A stretch of 64,000 nt of DNA from Billgrantia kenyensis. Lineage in GTDB: Bacteria; Pseudomonadota; Gammaproteobacteria; Pseudomonadales; Halomonadaceae. Made by a program: the position numbers and the translations under genes. The DNA lies in contig NZ_JACEFT010000006.1 in assembly GCF_013697085.1 (NCBI RefSeq), positions 1 to 64,000 of the forward strand. Reading direction: 5' to 3'. The notes beneath the pieces are model-generated. The model saw only the letters and a program-made list of their open reading frames with translations. It searched no databases and was not told the origin of the DNA. Numbering within the stretch: position 1 is the first letter of the stretch; each line of letters opens with the position of its first letter. This document shows, piece after piece, positions 46,163-55,991 of the stretch.

Positions 46163-46464
46163 CACACGACCATGTGTACACGGCCGGTGGCCTTGAGCTC
46201 GCTGAACAGTGCCTTGAGCTGGGGCTCGCCGGTGGCGCGCAGGGTCAGGCGCACCGACAGAAAGCGCGCCGTACGACTCTCCACCACTTCGATGGCAGTC
46301 GCATCGAAGCCGGGATCGTGCCGTGACACCACCTGGCAGACCACGGCGGTGAAGTCCTCGCTGGCGTCACCCACCACCTTGATCGGGTAGTCGCAGGGGA
46401 AGTCGATCTTCGGCGCCGCCGCCTGGGCCGGCTGACGGAGGTCGCGTAGCTTATCGTCTGACAT
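46162..46464 (-). CDS. ybeD: DUF493 (YbeD) family protein
   Basis: This 100-residue cytoplasmic protein belongs to the YbeD/DUF493 family, an ACT-like alpha/beta fold found between dacA and lipB in many gammaproteobacteria. The core contains [13 protein letters not shown] and [18 protein letters not shown]. No enzymatic motif is seen and its role is unknown; conservation next to lipB suggests a regulatory link to lipoate metabolism or the wall genes. It overlaps lipB by one base. Confidence 0.9.
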   Translation of the reverse strand: MSDDKLRDLRQPAQAAAPKIDFPCDYPIKVVGDASEDFTAVVCQVVSRHDPGFDATAIEVVESRTARFLSVRLTLRATGEPQLKALFSELKATGRVHMVV

Positions 46465-46529
46465 GGCTCTCTTCGATTCGGGCAGTTCCCGACCATTTTA
46501 CTCAACTACCTGACGGCAACCAAGGCGGG

Positions 46530-47744
46530 CTAGAACCACCCGCCCACCAGGTTGCTGAAGAAGCGACGCACCTGATCGAACAGGCGCTTGAACAGCCCCC
46601 CTTCCTCGATCGACTCGAGCGCCACCAGGGGGTGCTCCCCCACGACCTCCTCACCCAGGCGAACCTCCAGGGTCCCTACCCGATCGCCGAGGCTGACCGG
46701 CGCAGTGAGGTCATCGCGAATGTCGAGACGCGCGCTGAGCTCCTCATTACGCGCCCGCGGCAGCGTCATCGCCACGTCGCTGTCGACGCCAACGCGCAGT
46801 TCGTTCTTCTCGCCTCCCCAGATGCGCGGCGAGTTGAGCACGGCACCCTGGTCGTAGAGCTTCAGGGTCTCGTAGTAGCGAAAACCGTAGCTGAGCAGCT
46901 TCTGGGTTTCCTGCGCGCGCGACTCTTCCGAGCTGGTGCCCATCACCACCGAGATGAGACGCATGTCGTCACGCTTGGCCGACGCCACCAGACCATAGCC
47001 CGCCTCCGTGGTCCAGCCGGTCTTGAGCCCATCGACGGTAGGGTCGCGCCACAGCAGCCGGTTGCGGTTCGGCTGGCGGATGTCGTTGTATGTGAAGTAC
47101 CTCTCGGCATAGACCGCGTAGTGCTCGGGATAGTCGTTGATGATGTATTGCGAGAGCAGCGCCATGTCGCGGGCCGTGGAGTACTGCTCGGGATGCGGCA
47201 GTCCGGTGGAATTGGCAAAGCTGGTGTTATGCAGCCCCAGGCGCGTGGCGTGCTGGTTCATGAGGTCGGCAAAGGGCGCCTCCCCTCCTGCCAGGTGCTC
47301 GGCCACGGCCACGCTGGCGTCGTTACCCGACGAGATGATGATGCCGTAGAGCAGGTCGCGGATCGACACCTCGGTGTTGACCTCGATGAACATCTTGGAG
47401 CCGCCGGTACGCCAGGCGTTTTCACTGACGCGAACCTTGTCGTCGAGGCTGATGTTGCCACGATCCAGTTCCCGCTCGACGAGATAGGCGGTCATCAGCT
47501 TGGTCAGGCTTGCCGGTGGCAAGCGTTCATCGGCATTGTGCTCGACCAGCACCCGGCCACTGTCGGCATCCATCAGGATCCACGATTTCGCCGCGATCTG
47601 CGGCGGGGCCGGAATCATCGTCTGTGGCTGGGGCACCGCCTGGGCCAGAGCCTGCGAAACGACCAGCGTCAGGCACAGCAGTGCCAGGATCAGAAGTCGC
47701 GAACGGAAACGGGAAAACAGCACTCGCATGGGCATGGATCTCAT
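46530..47744 (-). CDS. dacA: D-alanyl-D-alanine carboxypeptidase (PBP5/6 type)
   Basis: DacA trims the terminal D-alanine from peptidoglycan stem peptides in the periplasm. The three penicillin-binding motifs are present: SLTK (in PPASLTKLMT), SGN (in ISSGNDASVA) and KTG (in DGLKTGWT). The product has an N-terminal signal ending near AQA, a PBP5 C-terminal beta domain, and an amphipathic C-terminal helix (LFKRLFDQVRRFFSNLVGG) for membrane anchoring. Starts at 47744 or 47729 are both possible; the longer frame to 47804 runs into rlpA and is unlikely. The gene follows rlpA after 40 bases. Confidence 0.95.
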   Translation of the reverse strand: MRSMPMRVLFSRFRSRLLILALLCLTLVVSQALAQAVPQPQTMIPAPPQIAAKSWILMDADSGRVLVEHNADERLPPASLTKLMTAYLVERELDRGNISLDDKVRVSENAWRTGGSKMFIEVNTEVSIRDLLYGIIISSGNDASVAVAEHLAGGEAPFADLMNQHATRLGLHNTSFANSTGLPHPEQYSTARDMALLSQYIINDYPEHYAVYAERYFTYNDIRQPNRNRLLWRDPTVDGLKTGWTTEAGYGLVASAKRDDMRLISVVMGTSSEESRAQETQKLLSYGFRYYETLKLYDQGAVLNSPRIWGGEKNELRVGVDSDVAMTLPRARNEELSARLDIRDDLTAPVSLGDRVGTLEVRLGEEVVGEHPLVALESIEEGGLFKRLFDQVRRFFSNLVGGWF

Positions 47745-47784
47745 CGCTACGTCGTCAAGAAAGGTCAAAGGATAAAGACGCTGA

Positions 47785-48783
47785 TCACTCGGCGCCGTTG
47801 ACAATAAAGGCTTGATCGAAACCGGCCCGCCTCAATTCAGTACGCACGGGTTCGATCTTCCCGGCATCGGCCAGGGGACCGACCTGTACACGGTACATAC
47901 CGGTGGCATCCGCGACCCGCACGGGATGCGACAGCTCGTTTTCCAGGCGTGCCTTGAGCGCCCTGGCACTGTCAGCCGAGCCCAGCGCCGCGATCTGCAG
48001 ATAGATCGGCGCGGCCCCTTCGCCGGAGCTGCGGGAGCCATTGGTCGAGGCCGCGGCATCATTCGAGGCTGCCAAAGCCACCTCCTGCACCGCCTCGTCC
48101 CGGCCACCCTCGTCCTGGCCAACCTCCGTTCCGGCCGCAGGTTGGACAGCGGCGACGGTTTCACCGTTCGCTGCGTTACCGGCATTTTCCGCCAACCAGG
48201 CCTCTGCATCGATCGCTTCGACTTTGACCCGGCCGGTGCCACGCTCCAGTATGTCGAGCCGCGCAGCAGCAGCATAGGAAAGATCGATTTCCCTATCATT
48301 GTGGAAAGGCCCGCGATCGTTGACCCGCACGATGACCGAGCGACCGTTGTCCAGGCTCGTGACCCGGGCGTAGGTGGGCAGCGGCAGCGAACGGTGCGCG
48401 GCAGTCATCTTGAACATGTCATAGATTTCGCCGTTGGAGGTGGCATAGCCATGGAACTTCTCGCCATACCATGAGGCGGTACCCTGCCGCGCGTAGCCGC
48501 GGGCGTCCGGCAGCACGTTGTAAGTCTTGCCCCAGACCTCGTAGGTCGACCGGTTGCCCCCGCGAGAAAGTGGCTCGATCCGCGGCACGGCGTCCGGCAC
48601 CTGACTGACATCGGGGGGGGTCATGGGATAGGCATCGCCGCTCATGGCGTAGCGCTCGCCGCTTGCCGGGACGACAGCCGTTGCCTTGACGGTGTCATCT
48701 CGCTGGGCCGGAGTTTTCGAGCCGCTCCCGGCGCAGCCCGCCAGCAGCGTCGTCACGACCAGTATTGCCCACCCGATCTTCAC
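47785..48783 (-). CDS. rlpA: RlpA-type septal lytic transglycosylase lipoprotein
   Basis: RlpA cleaves glycan strands lacking stem peptides at division septa. The 332-residue product has a lipoprotein signal (LLAGC, cysteine near residue 17), a double-psi beta-barrel domain with GTASWYGEKFHGYATSNGE and VIVRVNDRGPFHNDREIDLS (catalytic glutamate and aspartate regions), a linker rich in Ala, Gly and Glu, and a C-terminal SPOR domain (IYLQIAALGSADSARALKA) that binds denuded septal glycan. The start overlaps the mltB stop by four bases. Confidence 0.95.
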   Translation of the reverse strand: MKIGWAILVVTTLLAGCAGSGSKTPAQRDDTVKATAVVPASGERYAMSGDAYPMTPPDVSQVPDAVPRIEPLSRGGNRSTYEVWGKTYNVLPDARGYARQGTASWYGEKFHGYATSNGEIYDMFKMTAAHRSLPLPTYARVTSLDNGRSVIVRVNDRGPFHNDREIDLSYAAAARLDILERGTGRVKVEAIDAEAWLAENAGNAANGETVAAVQPAAGTEVGQDEGGRDEAVQEVALAASNDAAASTNGSRSSGEGAAPIYLQIAALGSADSARALKARLENELSHPVRVADATGMYRVQVGPLADAGKIEPVRTELRRAGFDQAFIVNGAE

Positions 48784-49841
48784 GGCATGTCCTCCGGCTG
48801 GGCATCCAACGCCGAGGACAGCGTGACAACCCCTAGCTCGCGCATCGCCGCAATCTCTTCGGCCAGCTCGGTCACGGCCATGGCATAGAGATGGCTATGG
48901 TTGTAGCGGGTGATGACGTAGAAATTGTGGTGGCCCAGACGATAGCGCCAATCGCTGTCGCTGGTTTCCAGCGCCAGGGGGATCACTGCGGCGTCCTCCT
49001 CGTCAGCGCTCTCGGGCGAGATGCCGGCCCGCTCCAGGTCCGCCAGCTCGGCATAGGGAGGCTGGGTGCGGTTGAAGTCGATCTCTCCGGGAGGCTCCGC
49101 AGGACCTTCCGCCTCGGCATAGATCGGCTCGCCAGGGCGCCAGCCATGCACGGCGAAGTAGTTGCCTACGCTGCCGATGGCATCGATCGGGTTGGTCCAG
49201 AGATTGCGCTGCCCATCACCGTCGAAGTCCACCGCATAGGCACGATAGCTGGTGGGAATGAACTGTGGGTAGCCCATGGCACCGGCATAGGACCCCTTCA
49301 GGCTACCGGGTTCCACCTGCTGCTCGTGAGTAATCTCGAGAAAGGCCGCCAGCTCGCCGCGAAAGAAGTTACCGCGTACCGGGTGGTGAAAGGCCAGCGT
49401 GGCCAGGGAGTCGAGCACCCGGTGGCGCCCGGTAAAGCGCCCATAGCTGGTTTCGACACCGATGATGGCGGCGATCATCTCCGCAGGCACGCCGTACTCC
49501 TCCTCGGCGCGCTGGAAGGCCTCCTCATGGGCCTCGATGAAGGCGGCACCACGCTGGATGCGCTCCGGCTGCAGGAATATCTCACGGTACTCATCCCAGC
49601 GCAGGCGTCTTTCCGCGGCACCCTCCATGGCGTCGAGCACGCCCTGTTGGAATACGGCATCGTTGAGTGCCGCCTCCAGCCAGTCGCGATCGATGCCTTG
49701 CTCGCTGAGTTCGCTGACCATCTGCCTGGCCCCTTCATGCTGAGTCGGGGCAAAGTCCGCCGCATACAGTGGCGCTGTCACTAATCCAAGGAACGTTGCC
49801 GCCAACGCGGCAGCCCCCTTGCTTTTCCACAATGGCGTCAT
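48780..49841 (-). CDS. mltB: Membrane-bound lytic transglycosylase B type
   Basis: MltB cleaves peptidoglycan glycan strands to form anhydro-muropeptides. The 353-residue product has a signal peptide ending near LYAA without a lipobox cysteine, so it appears to be a soluble periplasmic form. The catalytic glutamate lies in IIGVETSYGRFTG, followed by SYAGAMGYPQFIPTSYR and DFDGDGQRNLW, all typical of MltB. The ATG at 49841 is preceded by AGGGAG; the upstream frame extends into rodA and is not used. Confidence 0.93.
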   Translation of the reverse strand: MTPLWKSKGAAALAATFLGLVTAPLYAADFAPTQHEGARQMVSELSEQGIDRDWLEAALNDAVFQQGVLDAMEGAAERRLRWDEYREIFLQPERIQRGAAFIEAHEEAFQRAEEEYGVPAEMIAAIIGVETSYGRFTGRHRVLDSLATLAFHHPVRGNFFRGELAAFLEITHEQQVEPGSLKGSYAGAMGYPQFIPTSYRAYAVDFDGDGQRNLWTNPIDAIGSVGNYFAVHGWRPGEPIYAEAEGPAEPPGEIDFNRTQPPYAELADLERAGISPESADEEDAAVIPLALETSDSDWRYRLGHHNFYVITRYNHSHLYAMAVTELAEEIAAMRELGVVTLSSALDAQPEDMP

Positions 49842-49896
49842 GCTTGTGCCACTCCCTGACCGGGGCCTAGTCGCTCGAACCCATGCCGCTGGCCGG

Positions 49897-51057
49897 CTAA
49901 CGCGGCAGCAGGCGACGGTGTCCATGAATGGACATGAGAATACCGAATCCCGCCAGCAAGGTCACGCTGGAGGTCCCCCCATAGCTCACCAACGGTAGCG
50001 GAACGCCTACCACTGGCAGGATACCGCTGACCATCCCCACGTTGACGAAGACATAAATGAAGAAGGTCAGGATGATGCTCCCCCCGAGCAGCCGCCCGAA
50101 AGTTTCATGCGCGGCCATCGCCAGCCACAGTCCGCGCAGCACGATCAGCAGATAGAGGATGAGGATAAGCAGCATCCCCACCAGGCCGAACTCCTCGCCC
50201 AGGACGGCAACGATGAAATCGGTATGCCGCTCGGGCAGGAATTCGAGCTGCGACTGGGTGCCTTGGAGCCAACCCTTGCCCCACGTGCCCCCGCTGCCAA
50301 TGGCGGTGGTCGACTGAATGATGTTCCAGCCGGCACCAAGCGGGTCGCTCTCCGGATTGAGAAAGGTCAGTACGCGCTGGCGCTGGTAGTTATGGAGGTT
50401 CATCCACAGCAGCGGCAGCGCCGAGGCGGCGGCTACCGAGAGAAAGGCGATAAAGCGCCAGGAGAGTCCGGCCAGCAGCACGACGAAGACCCCGGCGCAG
50501 GCGACCAGCAGCGATGTTCCCAGGTCGGGCTGCTTGGCGATGAGCATGACCGGCAGGCCGAGCAGCACACCGCAGACGATGATGTCCTTCCATCGCGGAG
50601 GCAGCTGGCGACGACTCAGCCACGCGGCCAGCATCAGCGGCATGGCCAGCTTCATCAGTTCGGAAGGCTGGAAGCGTACCACCCCCGGGATCACCAGCCA
50701 GCGCTTTGCGCCCATGCCGACATCACCCACCAGCTCGACAGCCACCAACATCAGCAGGCCTACGCCATAGACCAGCGCCGCCCAACGCAGCAGCGTGACA
50801 GGCTGAACCTGCGCCAGCACCAGCATTACCACGACGCCGACCAGGAAACGGGTTCCCTGGGCCATGACCACTTCGATGCGCTGGCCGCTGGCGCTGAACA
50901 GCACTGCCAGACCGGATACCATCAGCACCAGCAGCAGCAGCAGCAGCCAGGGATCGAGATGCGTTCGCTCCCACAGGCTCTTGCGTCGCGAGATCCCGCT
51001 TTCCGGCGCCTTGACCGGTCGGGCCCGCAGCCCCTTCGTCAACGCCATCAGAGCCAT
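49897..51057 (-). CDS. rodA: RodA peptidoglycan glycosyltransferase (SEDS family)
   Basis: RodA polymerises glycan strands from lipid II in the elongation complex. The 386-residue protein has about ten hydrophobic segments and the SEDS signatures GAKRWLVIPGVVRFQPSELMK, KQPDLGTSLL and LPLVSYGGTSSV, and the large periplasmic loop with FLPERHTDFIVAVLGEE. It begins three bases after the mrdA stop, so RodA and its partner transpeptidase PBP2 are co-translated. The N-terminus is about 15 residues longer than in E. coli. Confidence 0.97.
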   Translation of the reverse strand: MALMALTKGLRARPVKAPESGISRRKSLWERTHLDPWLLLLLLVLMVSGLAVLFSASGQRIEVVMAQGTRFLVGVVVMLVLAQVQPVTLLRWAALVYGVGLLMLVAVELVGDVGMGAKRWLVIPGVVRFQPSELMKLAMPLMLAAWLSRRQLPPRWKDIIVCGVLLGLPVMLIAKQPDLGTSLLVACAGVFVVLLAGLSWRFIAFLSVAAASALPLLWMNLHNYQRQRVLTFLNPESDPLGAGWNIIQSTTAIGSGGTWGKGWLQGTQSQLEFLPERHTDFIVAVLGEEFGLVGMLLILILYLLIVLRGLWLAMAAHETFGRLLGGSIILTFFIYVFVNVGMVSGILPVVGVPLPLVSYGGTSSVTLLAGFGILMSIHGHRRLLPR

Positions 51058-51060
51058 GGT

Positions 51061-52968
51061 TCAGTTCCCCGCCACGACACTGTCGTCGCTGTCCATCGCC
51101 TCGCGGATTTCATCGGCATCGGGCGCCTCCTCTTCAAGCAGCCAGGCATCGGTCATGGCGCGTGCAAGGTGGGCAGCATGGGTGCTGCCGCCGCCAGCAT
51201 TCTCGACGATGACCGAAACGGCAATCTGGGGATCCTCCAGCGGGGCAAAAGCCATGAACAGCGCGTGATCACGCAGGCGCTCGGCTAGCTCCTCGGCGTT
51301 GTAGCGCTGATCCTGGCCCAGGGAGAACACCTGGGCAGTGCCCGACTTGCCCGCCATGCGATACTCGAGCCCCACCCCGGTGCGCCTGGCCGTCCCCTCG
51401 CTCCCAGTGAGCACCTTTTCCATACCGGAGAAGACCCGGTCCCACCAGACATCGTTCTGGACGTGGATATTGCCGGGGGTGTCCGGCAGCTCCGACTCTA
51501 CCGGCTCATCGCCGATCAGGCTGGCCAGGCGAGGCTTGACCCACTGGCCGCGATTGGCAAGCACAGCGGTGGCGGTTGCCAGCTGCAGCGGCGTGACCTG
51601 CCAGTACCCCTGGCCAATGCCCACCGAAAGCGTCTCGCCGGGATACCATGGCTGGTTGAAACGGGCGCGTTTCCAGTCGCGTGACGGCATCAGCGCCCCG
51701 CTCTCGCCGAACACATCATGTCCAACCCGCTGACCGAAGCCGAAGGCAGTCATATGCTCGTGCAGGCGGTCTATGCCCATTTCATGGGCAAGGGAGTAGT
51801 AATAGGTATTGTTCGATACCGCAATGGAACGCTCCATGTCCACGCGGCCGTGCCCCCAGCGCAGCCAGTTGCGGTAGCGGCGGCTATCGTTGGGCAGCTG
51901 GTAAAAGCCGGGGTCATTGATCGTCTTGTCCGGAGTAATCACTCCTTCCACCAGGCCGGCCAGGGCGAGAAAGGGCTTGATCGTGGAGCCCGGCGGATAC
52001 TGGCCGCGAATGGCGCGGTTGAACAGCGGCAGGTCGATGTCCTCCTGCAGCGCGCGGTAGGAGGCGAAATCAATCCCGGTCACGAACTGGTTGCTGTCGA
52101 ACCCGGGAGCGGAAACCATGGCCAGAATTTCACCCGTCTGGGGAACGATGGCCACAATGGAGCCGCGCCGACCATCGAGCAGATCATAGGCCAGCTTCTG
52201 CAGCTCTCTATCGAGTGTCAGGGCGAGGTTCTGTCCCGGCACCGGATCGGTGCGCCCCAACTCGCGCAGGACGCGACCCCGGGCGTTGGTTTCCACCTGG
52301 CGCAGCCCGGCCTGCCCGTGCAGCACATCCTCGTAGTAACGCTCGACGCCGGTCTTGCCGATGAAATGAGTGCCAGCATAGCGACCTGGATCGAGCGTTC
52401 TCATCTCTTCCGCATTGATGCGGCCCACGTAGCCCAGGGCGTGCGCCATGATCCGGGAGTCGGGGTAGTAGCGCAGCAGTTGGGCTTCGACCTCGACCCC
52501 CGGCAAGCGATGCCGGTTGACCGCCAGCCGGGCGATTTGCGTCTCGTCGAGATCGCTCATCAGCAGCGCAGGCTGGAACGGCCGCTGGGGCTGGCGGGCG
52601 CGGATGCGGAAGCCTTCCGCCTCTTCCGCGCTGAGCTCGAGCAGCTCCTGCAGCCGGTCCAGCGTGGCATCGAGATTGCCGGCCCGTTCGCGGATCAGGG
52701 TCAGGTTGTAGGTTGGGCGGTTCTCGGCCAGCAGGACGCCGTTGCGATCATAGATCAAGCCGCGGGTAGGCGGCAGCGGCTCCACCCTCACCCGGTTCTT
52801 TTCCGAACGGGTGCTGTAGACCTCATGCTGCACCACCTGCAGGTAGACCAGCCGCCCGGACAGCAGCCCGGCCAGTATCAGGATCGTCAGTGCAGCCAGC
52901 ATGGCGCGCACTCGAAAGATGCGCAGCTCCTGCTCGGGATTCTTGAGGGTATCTCGGCGCTCGCGCAT
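51061..52968 (-). CDS. mrdA: Penicillin-binding protein 2
   Basis: PBP2 is the elongation-specific transpeptidase that works with RodA in rod-shape synthesis. The 635-residue product has one N-terminal membrane helix (about 20-42), a PBP dimerisation domain (about 60-240), and a transpeptidase domain with the active-site PPGSTIKPF, the SNN motif in AVSNNTYYYS and KSGTAQVF. Its C-terminal tail is acidic. It stands 43 bases after rlmH and 3 bases before rodA. Confidence 0.97.
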   Translation of the reverse strand: MRERRDTLKNPEQELRIFRVRAMLAALTILILAGLLSGRLVYLQVVQHEVYSTRSEKNRVRVEPLPPTRGLIYDRNGVLLAENRPTYNLTLIRERAGNLDATLDRLQELLELSAEEAEGFRIRARQPQRPFQPALLMSDLDETQIARLAVNRHRLPGVEVEAQLLRYYPDSRIMAHALGYVGRINAEEMRTLDPGRYAGTHFIGKTGVERYYEDVLHGQAGLRQVETNARGRVLRELGRTDPVPGQNLALTLDRELQKLAYDLLDGRRGSIVAIVPQTGEILAMVSAPGFDSNQFVTGIDFASYRALQEDIDLPLFNRAIRGQYPPGSTIKPFLALAGLVEGVITPDKTINDPGFYQLPNDSRRYRNWLRWGHGRVDMERSIAVSNNTYYYSLAHEMGIDRLHEHMTAFGFGQRVGHDVFGESGALMPSRDWKRARFNQPWYPGETLSVGIGQGYWQVTPLQLATATAVLANRGQWVKPRLASLIGDEPVESELPDTPGNIHVQNDVWWDRVFSGMEKVLTGSEGTARRTGVGLEYRMAGKSGTAQVFSLGQDQRYNAEELAERLRDHALFMAFAPLEDPQIAVSVIVENAGGGSTHAAHLARAMTDAWLLEEEAPDADEIREAMDSDDSVVAGN

Positions 52969-53011
52969 GCCGGCAAATGATCTCGACTCAGTGTTCTAGG
53001 TAAACCGACGC

Positions 53012-53479
53012 TCAGCGGTGGTAGGGGTGGCCTACCATCAGGGTCCAGGCGCGGTAGAGCTGCTCTGCCACGACCACCCTGACCAGCGGGTGCGGCAGCG
53101 TGAGCGGTGACAGCGACCAGCGTCGGTCTGCTGCCGAGGAGAGCTCGGGCGCCAGGCCATCGGGGCCGCCTACCAGCAGCACCACGTCACGCCCTTCATG
53201 GCGCCAGCTCTCAGCCTGCTCGGCAAGGCGCCGGGTGCTCCAGGGCCGACCCTCGACCTCGAGAGCGACCGTCAATTCATCGCCGCGAAGCCGCTCGCGG
53301 ATGCGCTTGGCCTCGAGGGCGACCGCCTTTGCCGGGCCGGTATTCTTGCCACGCTGCCCCGGGGCGATCTCCTCGATTTCCAGACTGAAGTCACGCGGCA
53401 GGCGCTTGCGATACTCCTCGACCCCCTCGTTGACCCAGGCGGGCATACGGGTACCGACCGCCAGCAGGCGAACCCTCAT
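53012..53479 (-). CDS. rlmH: 23S rRNA pseudouridine-1915 N3-methyltransferase
   Basis: RlmH is a small SPOUT methyltransferase that modifies pseudouridine 1915 in helix 69 of 23S rRNA. The 155-residue length and the motifs LLVGGPDGLAPEL and LSPLTLPHPLVRVVVAEQLYRA with the terminal GHPYHR are typical. The start overlaps the rsfS stop by four bases. Confidence 0.97.
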   Translation of the reverse strand: MRVRLLAVGTRMPAWVNEGVEEYRKRLPRDFSLEIEEIAPGQRGKNTGPAKAVALEAKRIRERLRGDELTVALEVEGRPWSTRRLAEQAESWRHEGRDVVLLVGGPDGLAPELSSAADRRWSLSPLTLPHPLVRVVVAEQLYRAWTLMVGHPYHR

Positions 53480-53838
53480 GCGCTCCCGTGCTCCTGCTGC
53501 TGCTCGCCATCGCTGGGCAGGTCGGCCCAGAGTCGCTCCAGGTCGTAGAGTGTTCGCGTCTCGGGCAACATGACATGGACCACGAGATCCCCGAGATCGA
53601 CCAGGACCCAGTCGGAACCGCTCTGCCCCTCCACCCCCAGGGGCTGGTTCCCCCTGGCCTTGGCCTGTTCGACCACATGCTCGGCAAGTGCCGCCACGTG
53701 ACGCGTGGAGGTCCCGCTGGCCACGATCATCAGGTCAGTGACGCTCGTCAGCCGGGAGACATCCAGCAGCGCGATATCCTTGGCCTTGAGGTCCTCCAGT
53801 GCATCTACTACCAGGGTCTTGAGCGAATCGTTATGCAT
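53476..53838 (-). CDS. rsfS: Ribosome silencing factor
   Basis: RsfS binds ribosomal protein L14 and blocks subunit joining under starvation. The 120-residue product shows the family core ALEDLKAKDIALLDVSRL, MIVASGTSTRHVAALAEHV and WVLVDLGDLVVHVMLPETR. It lies between nadD and rlmH, the usual gammaproteobacterial order, and overlaps rlmH. Confidence 0.96.
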   Translation of the reverse strand: MHNDSLKTLVVDALEDLKAKDIALLDVSRLTSVTDLMIVASGTSTRHVAALAEHVVEQAKARGNQPLGVEGQSGSDWVLVDLGDLVVHVMLPETRTLYDLERLWADLPSDGEQQQEHGSA

Positions 53839-53904
53839 AGCCCCTCATCAACGGGAAGTCTTGGACGCCGCCATTGTAGCGTCTTGAGCCATCGCTGGCA
53901 GCGT

Positions 53905-54603
53905 TCAAATCTGCTGGTAAAGCGATTTGGCCATGATTCTTCGCTCAACGGCTTCAGGCAGCAGGTAGCGTATGCTGCGGCCCGCAGCCAGCCGCTCGCG
54001 TATCGCCGTCGCCGAGAGGGCCAGCCGGGTGGGGAGCGCCAGGCGCAACAGGCGACCCGCAGGGCGCTGCATCAATGCCTCAGGACTATCGACCTCCCTC
54101 CCGGCAATCAGTTCGCTCAATGCAGGTGAAAGAGGACAATCGTGGTCGGGACGGTCGATGACGACCAGGTGGGCCAGCGAAAAAAGGCGTTGAGGCGTAT
54201 GCCAGTCTGCCAGGCGCAGGAAGGCATCGTGCCCCAACGCCATCACCAGTCGTGCCTGAGAGCCATACTCTTCACGCAAGCCGGCCAGGGTATCGGCAGT
54301 GAAGGAGGGGCCGTCGCGCTCGAGCTCGCGGCCATCGGCCACGAGCCCTGGCGTATCACCGATGCCCAGCTCGAGCAGGGTCAAGCGCTCCTGCGGCGCT
54401 ACCTGCGGCGCATCTCGCAGCGGCGGGATGCTGGCAGGCACCATGTGCACCCGGTCCAACCCGAGAACTTCTCTCAGCTCGACGGCGCTGCGCAGGTGCC
54501 CCAGGTGGACCGGATCGAAGGTGCCGCCCAGCATTGCGACTCGCGGCGGCTGTAGCGGCTTGGTCGCTTGCCGGGACGGCACCGGGCAGCACTGGACAGT
54601 CAC
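53905..54603 (-). CDS. nadD: Nicotinate-nucleotide adenylyltransferase
   Basis: NadD adenylates nicotinate mononucleotide in NAD synthesis. The 232-residue product holds the nucleotidyltransferase signatures [15 protein letters not shown], the [17 protein letters not shown] region and [19 protein letters not shown]. The GTG at 54603 overlaps the proA stop (GTGA); an internal ATG immediately before LGGTFDP would remove about 23 N-terminal residues and cannot be excluded. Confidence 0.95.
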   Translation of the reverse strand: MTVQCCPVPSRQATKPLQPPRVAMLGGTFDPVHLGHLRSAVELREVLGLDRVHMVPASIPPLRDAPQVAPQERLTLLELGIGDTPGLVADGRELERDGPSFTADTLAGLREEYGSQARLVMALGHDAFLRLADWHTPQRLFSLAHLVVIDRPDHDCPLSPALSELIAGREVDSPEALMQRPAGRLLRLALPTRLALSATAIRERLAAGRSIRYLLPEAVERRIMAKSLYQQI

Positions 54604-55901
54604 TGACGAACCTGACCGTCGCCCAGAACCACGTACTTGCGGGTAGTCAGGCCTTCGAGACCGACCGGCCCGCGGGCGTGCAGCTTATCGGTGGAAATGC
54701 CGATCTCGGCGCCCAGGCCGTACTCGAAGCCATCGGCGAAGCGGGTCGAAGCGTTGACCATCACCGAACTGGAGTCGACCTCGGCCATGAATCGGCGCGC
54801 CAGGCCATAATGCTCGGTGACGATGGCATCGGTGTGATGCGAACCATAGCGATCGATATGTTCCATGGCCGCTTCGATGCCATCCACCACGCGAATTGCC
54901 AGCACCGGCGCCAGGTACTCGGCATGCCAGTCCTCTTCGCTGGCGGCAGTGATAGTGTCGAGGATCGCCCGGGTGCGCTCGCAGCCCCGCAGCTCGACAC
55001 CATGCTCCGCGTAGGCGCTGGCCAGGCGCGGCAACAGCTCCTCCGCCACGGGGGCATCGATCAGCAGGGTTTCCATGGTGTTGCAGGTGCCGTAGCGCTG
55101 GGTCTTGGCGTTGACGGCGATGGCCAGCGCCTTGTCCAGTTCGGCAGTGGCATCGACGTAGACGTGGCACACCCCGTCCAGGTGCTTGATGACCGGGACT
55201 TTTGCTTCGCGCGAAATCCGCTCGATCAGGGACTTGCCCCCACGCGGTATGATCACATCGACATACGCAGGCATCGAGATCAGCTGCCCGACCGCGGCAC
55301 GATCGGTGGTGGCAACGACCTGAACCGTCGCCTCCGGCAACCCGGCCTCGCGCAATCCGCGGCGAATGCAGGCGGCAATCGCCGCATTGGACTCGCGCGC
55401 CTCGGAGCCCCCACGAAGGATACAGGCATTGCCCGACTTCAGGCACAGGCTGGCTGCCTCCAGGGTCACGTTGGGCCGAGACTCGTAGATGATGCCGATC
55501 ACGCCGAGCGGCACGCGCATCTGGCCGACCTGGATGCCGCTCGGGCGCGAGCGAAGGGCGTCGATCTCACCGACGGGATCAGGAAGCGCCGCCACCTGAT
55601 GCAAGCCCTCGAGCATGGCATCGAAGCGCGCATCGTCCAGGGCCAGACGATCCAGCAGCGCCGCATCCAGCCCGCTTTCCTGGCCTCGCGCCAGATCGGC
55701 GGCATTAGCTGCCATCACCTCGCTGCGGTGATGCTGCAACTGTTCTGCCATCGCCAGCAGGGCACGGTTCTTGTCACCCGTCACGGTACGGCGCATGCGG
55801 GTGGCAGCGGCTCGAGCCGCCTGGCCGAGGTTCGTCATGTAGGTGGCGATATCACCGACGTCACTGTCGGTGCGTTCGTTATGAGAGGCGTGAGCGGTCA
55901 T
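54600..55901 (-). CDS. proA: Gamma-glutamyl phosphate reductase
   Basis: ProA reduces gamma-glutamyl phosphate to glutamate semialdehyde in proline synthesis, relevant to a salt-adapted organism since proline is a compatible solute. The 433-residue product has the aldehyde-dehydrogenase fold with the catalytic cysteine in [11 protein letters not shown], and the ProA signatures [16 protein letters not shown] and [11 protein letters not shown]. It opens the minus-strand run. AGGAGAAC lies upstream of the start. It diverges from the membrane protein gene at 55992. Confidence 0.97.
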   Translation of the reverse strand: MTAHASHNERTDSDVGDIATYMTNLGQAARAAATRMRRTVTGDKNRALLAMAEQLQHHRSEVMAANAADLARGQESGLDAALLDRLALDDARFDAMLEGLHQVAALPDPVGEIDALRSRPSGIQVGQMRVPLGVIGIIYESRPNVTLEAASLCLKSGNACILRGGSEARESNAAIAACIRRGLREAGLPEATVQVVATTDRAAVGQLISMPAYVDVIIPRGGKSLIERISREAKVPVIKHLDGVCHVYVDATAELDKALAIAVNAKTQRYGTCNTMETLLIDAPVAEELLPRLASAYAEHGVELRGCERTRAILDTITAASEEDWHAEYLAPVLAIRVVDGIEAAMEHIDRYGSHHTDAIVTEHYGLARRFMAEVDSSSVMVNASTRFADGFEYGLGAEIGISTDKLHARGPVGLEGLTTRKYVVLGDGQVRQ

Positions 55902-55947
55902 GCTGAGTGAAGTTCTCCTGGGCAGGGCGCCACACGGCGCTACGGGC

Positions 55948-55955
55948 GTTATACT
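55948..55955. promoter_or_regulatory. Overlapping divergent -10 candidates for proA and the 55992 gene
   Basis: TATACT (plus, 55950-55955) and TATAAC (minus, 55953-55948) share the same bases in the 90-base gap between two divergent genes. No good -35 boxes are evident, so this is tentative. Confidence 0.3.
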
Positions 55956-55991
55956 GGCGCGACACCACGTCGGACTCCATAGTAAGGCACC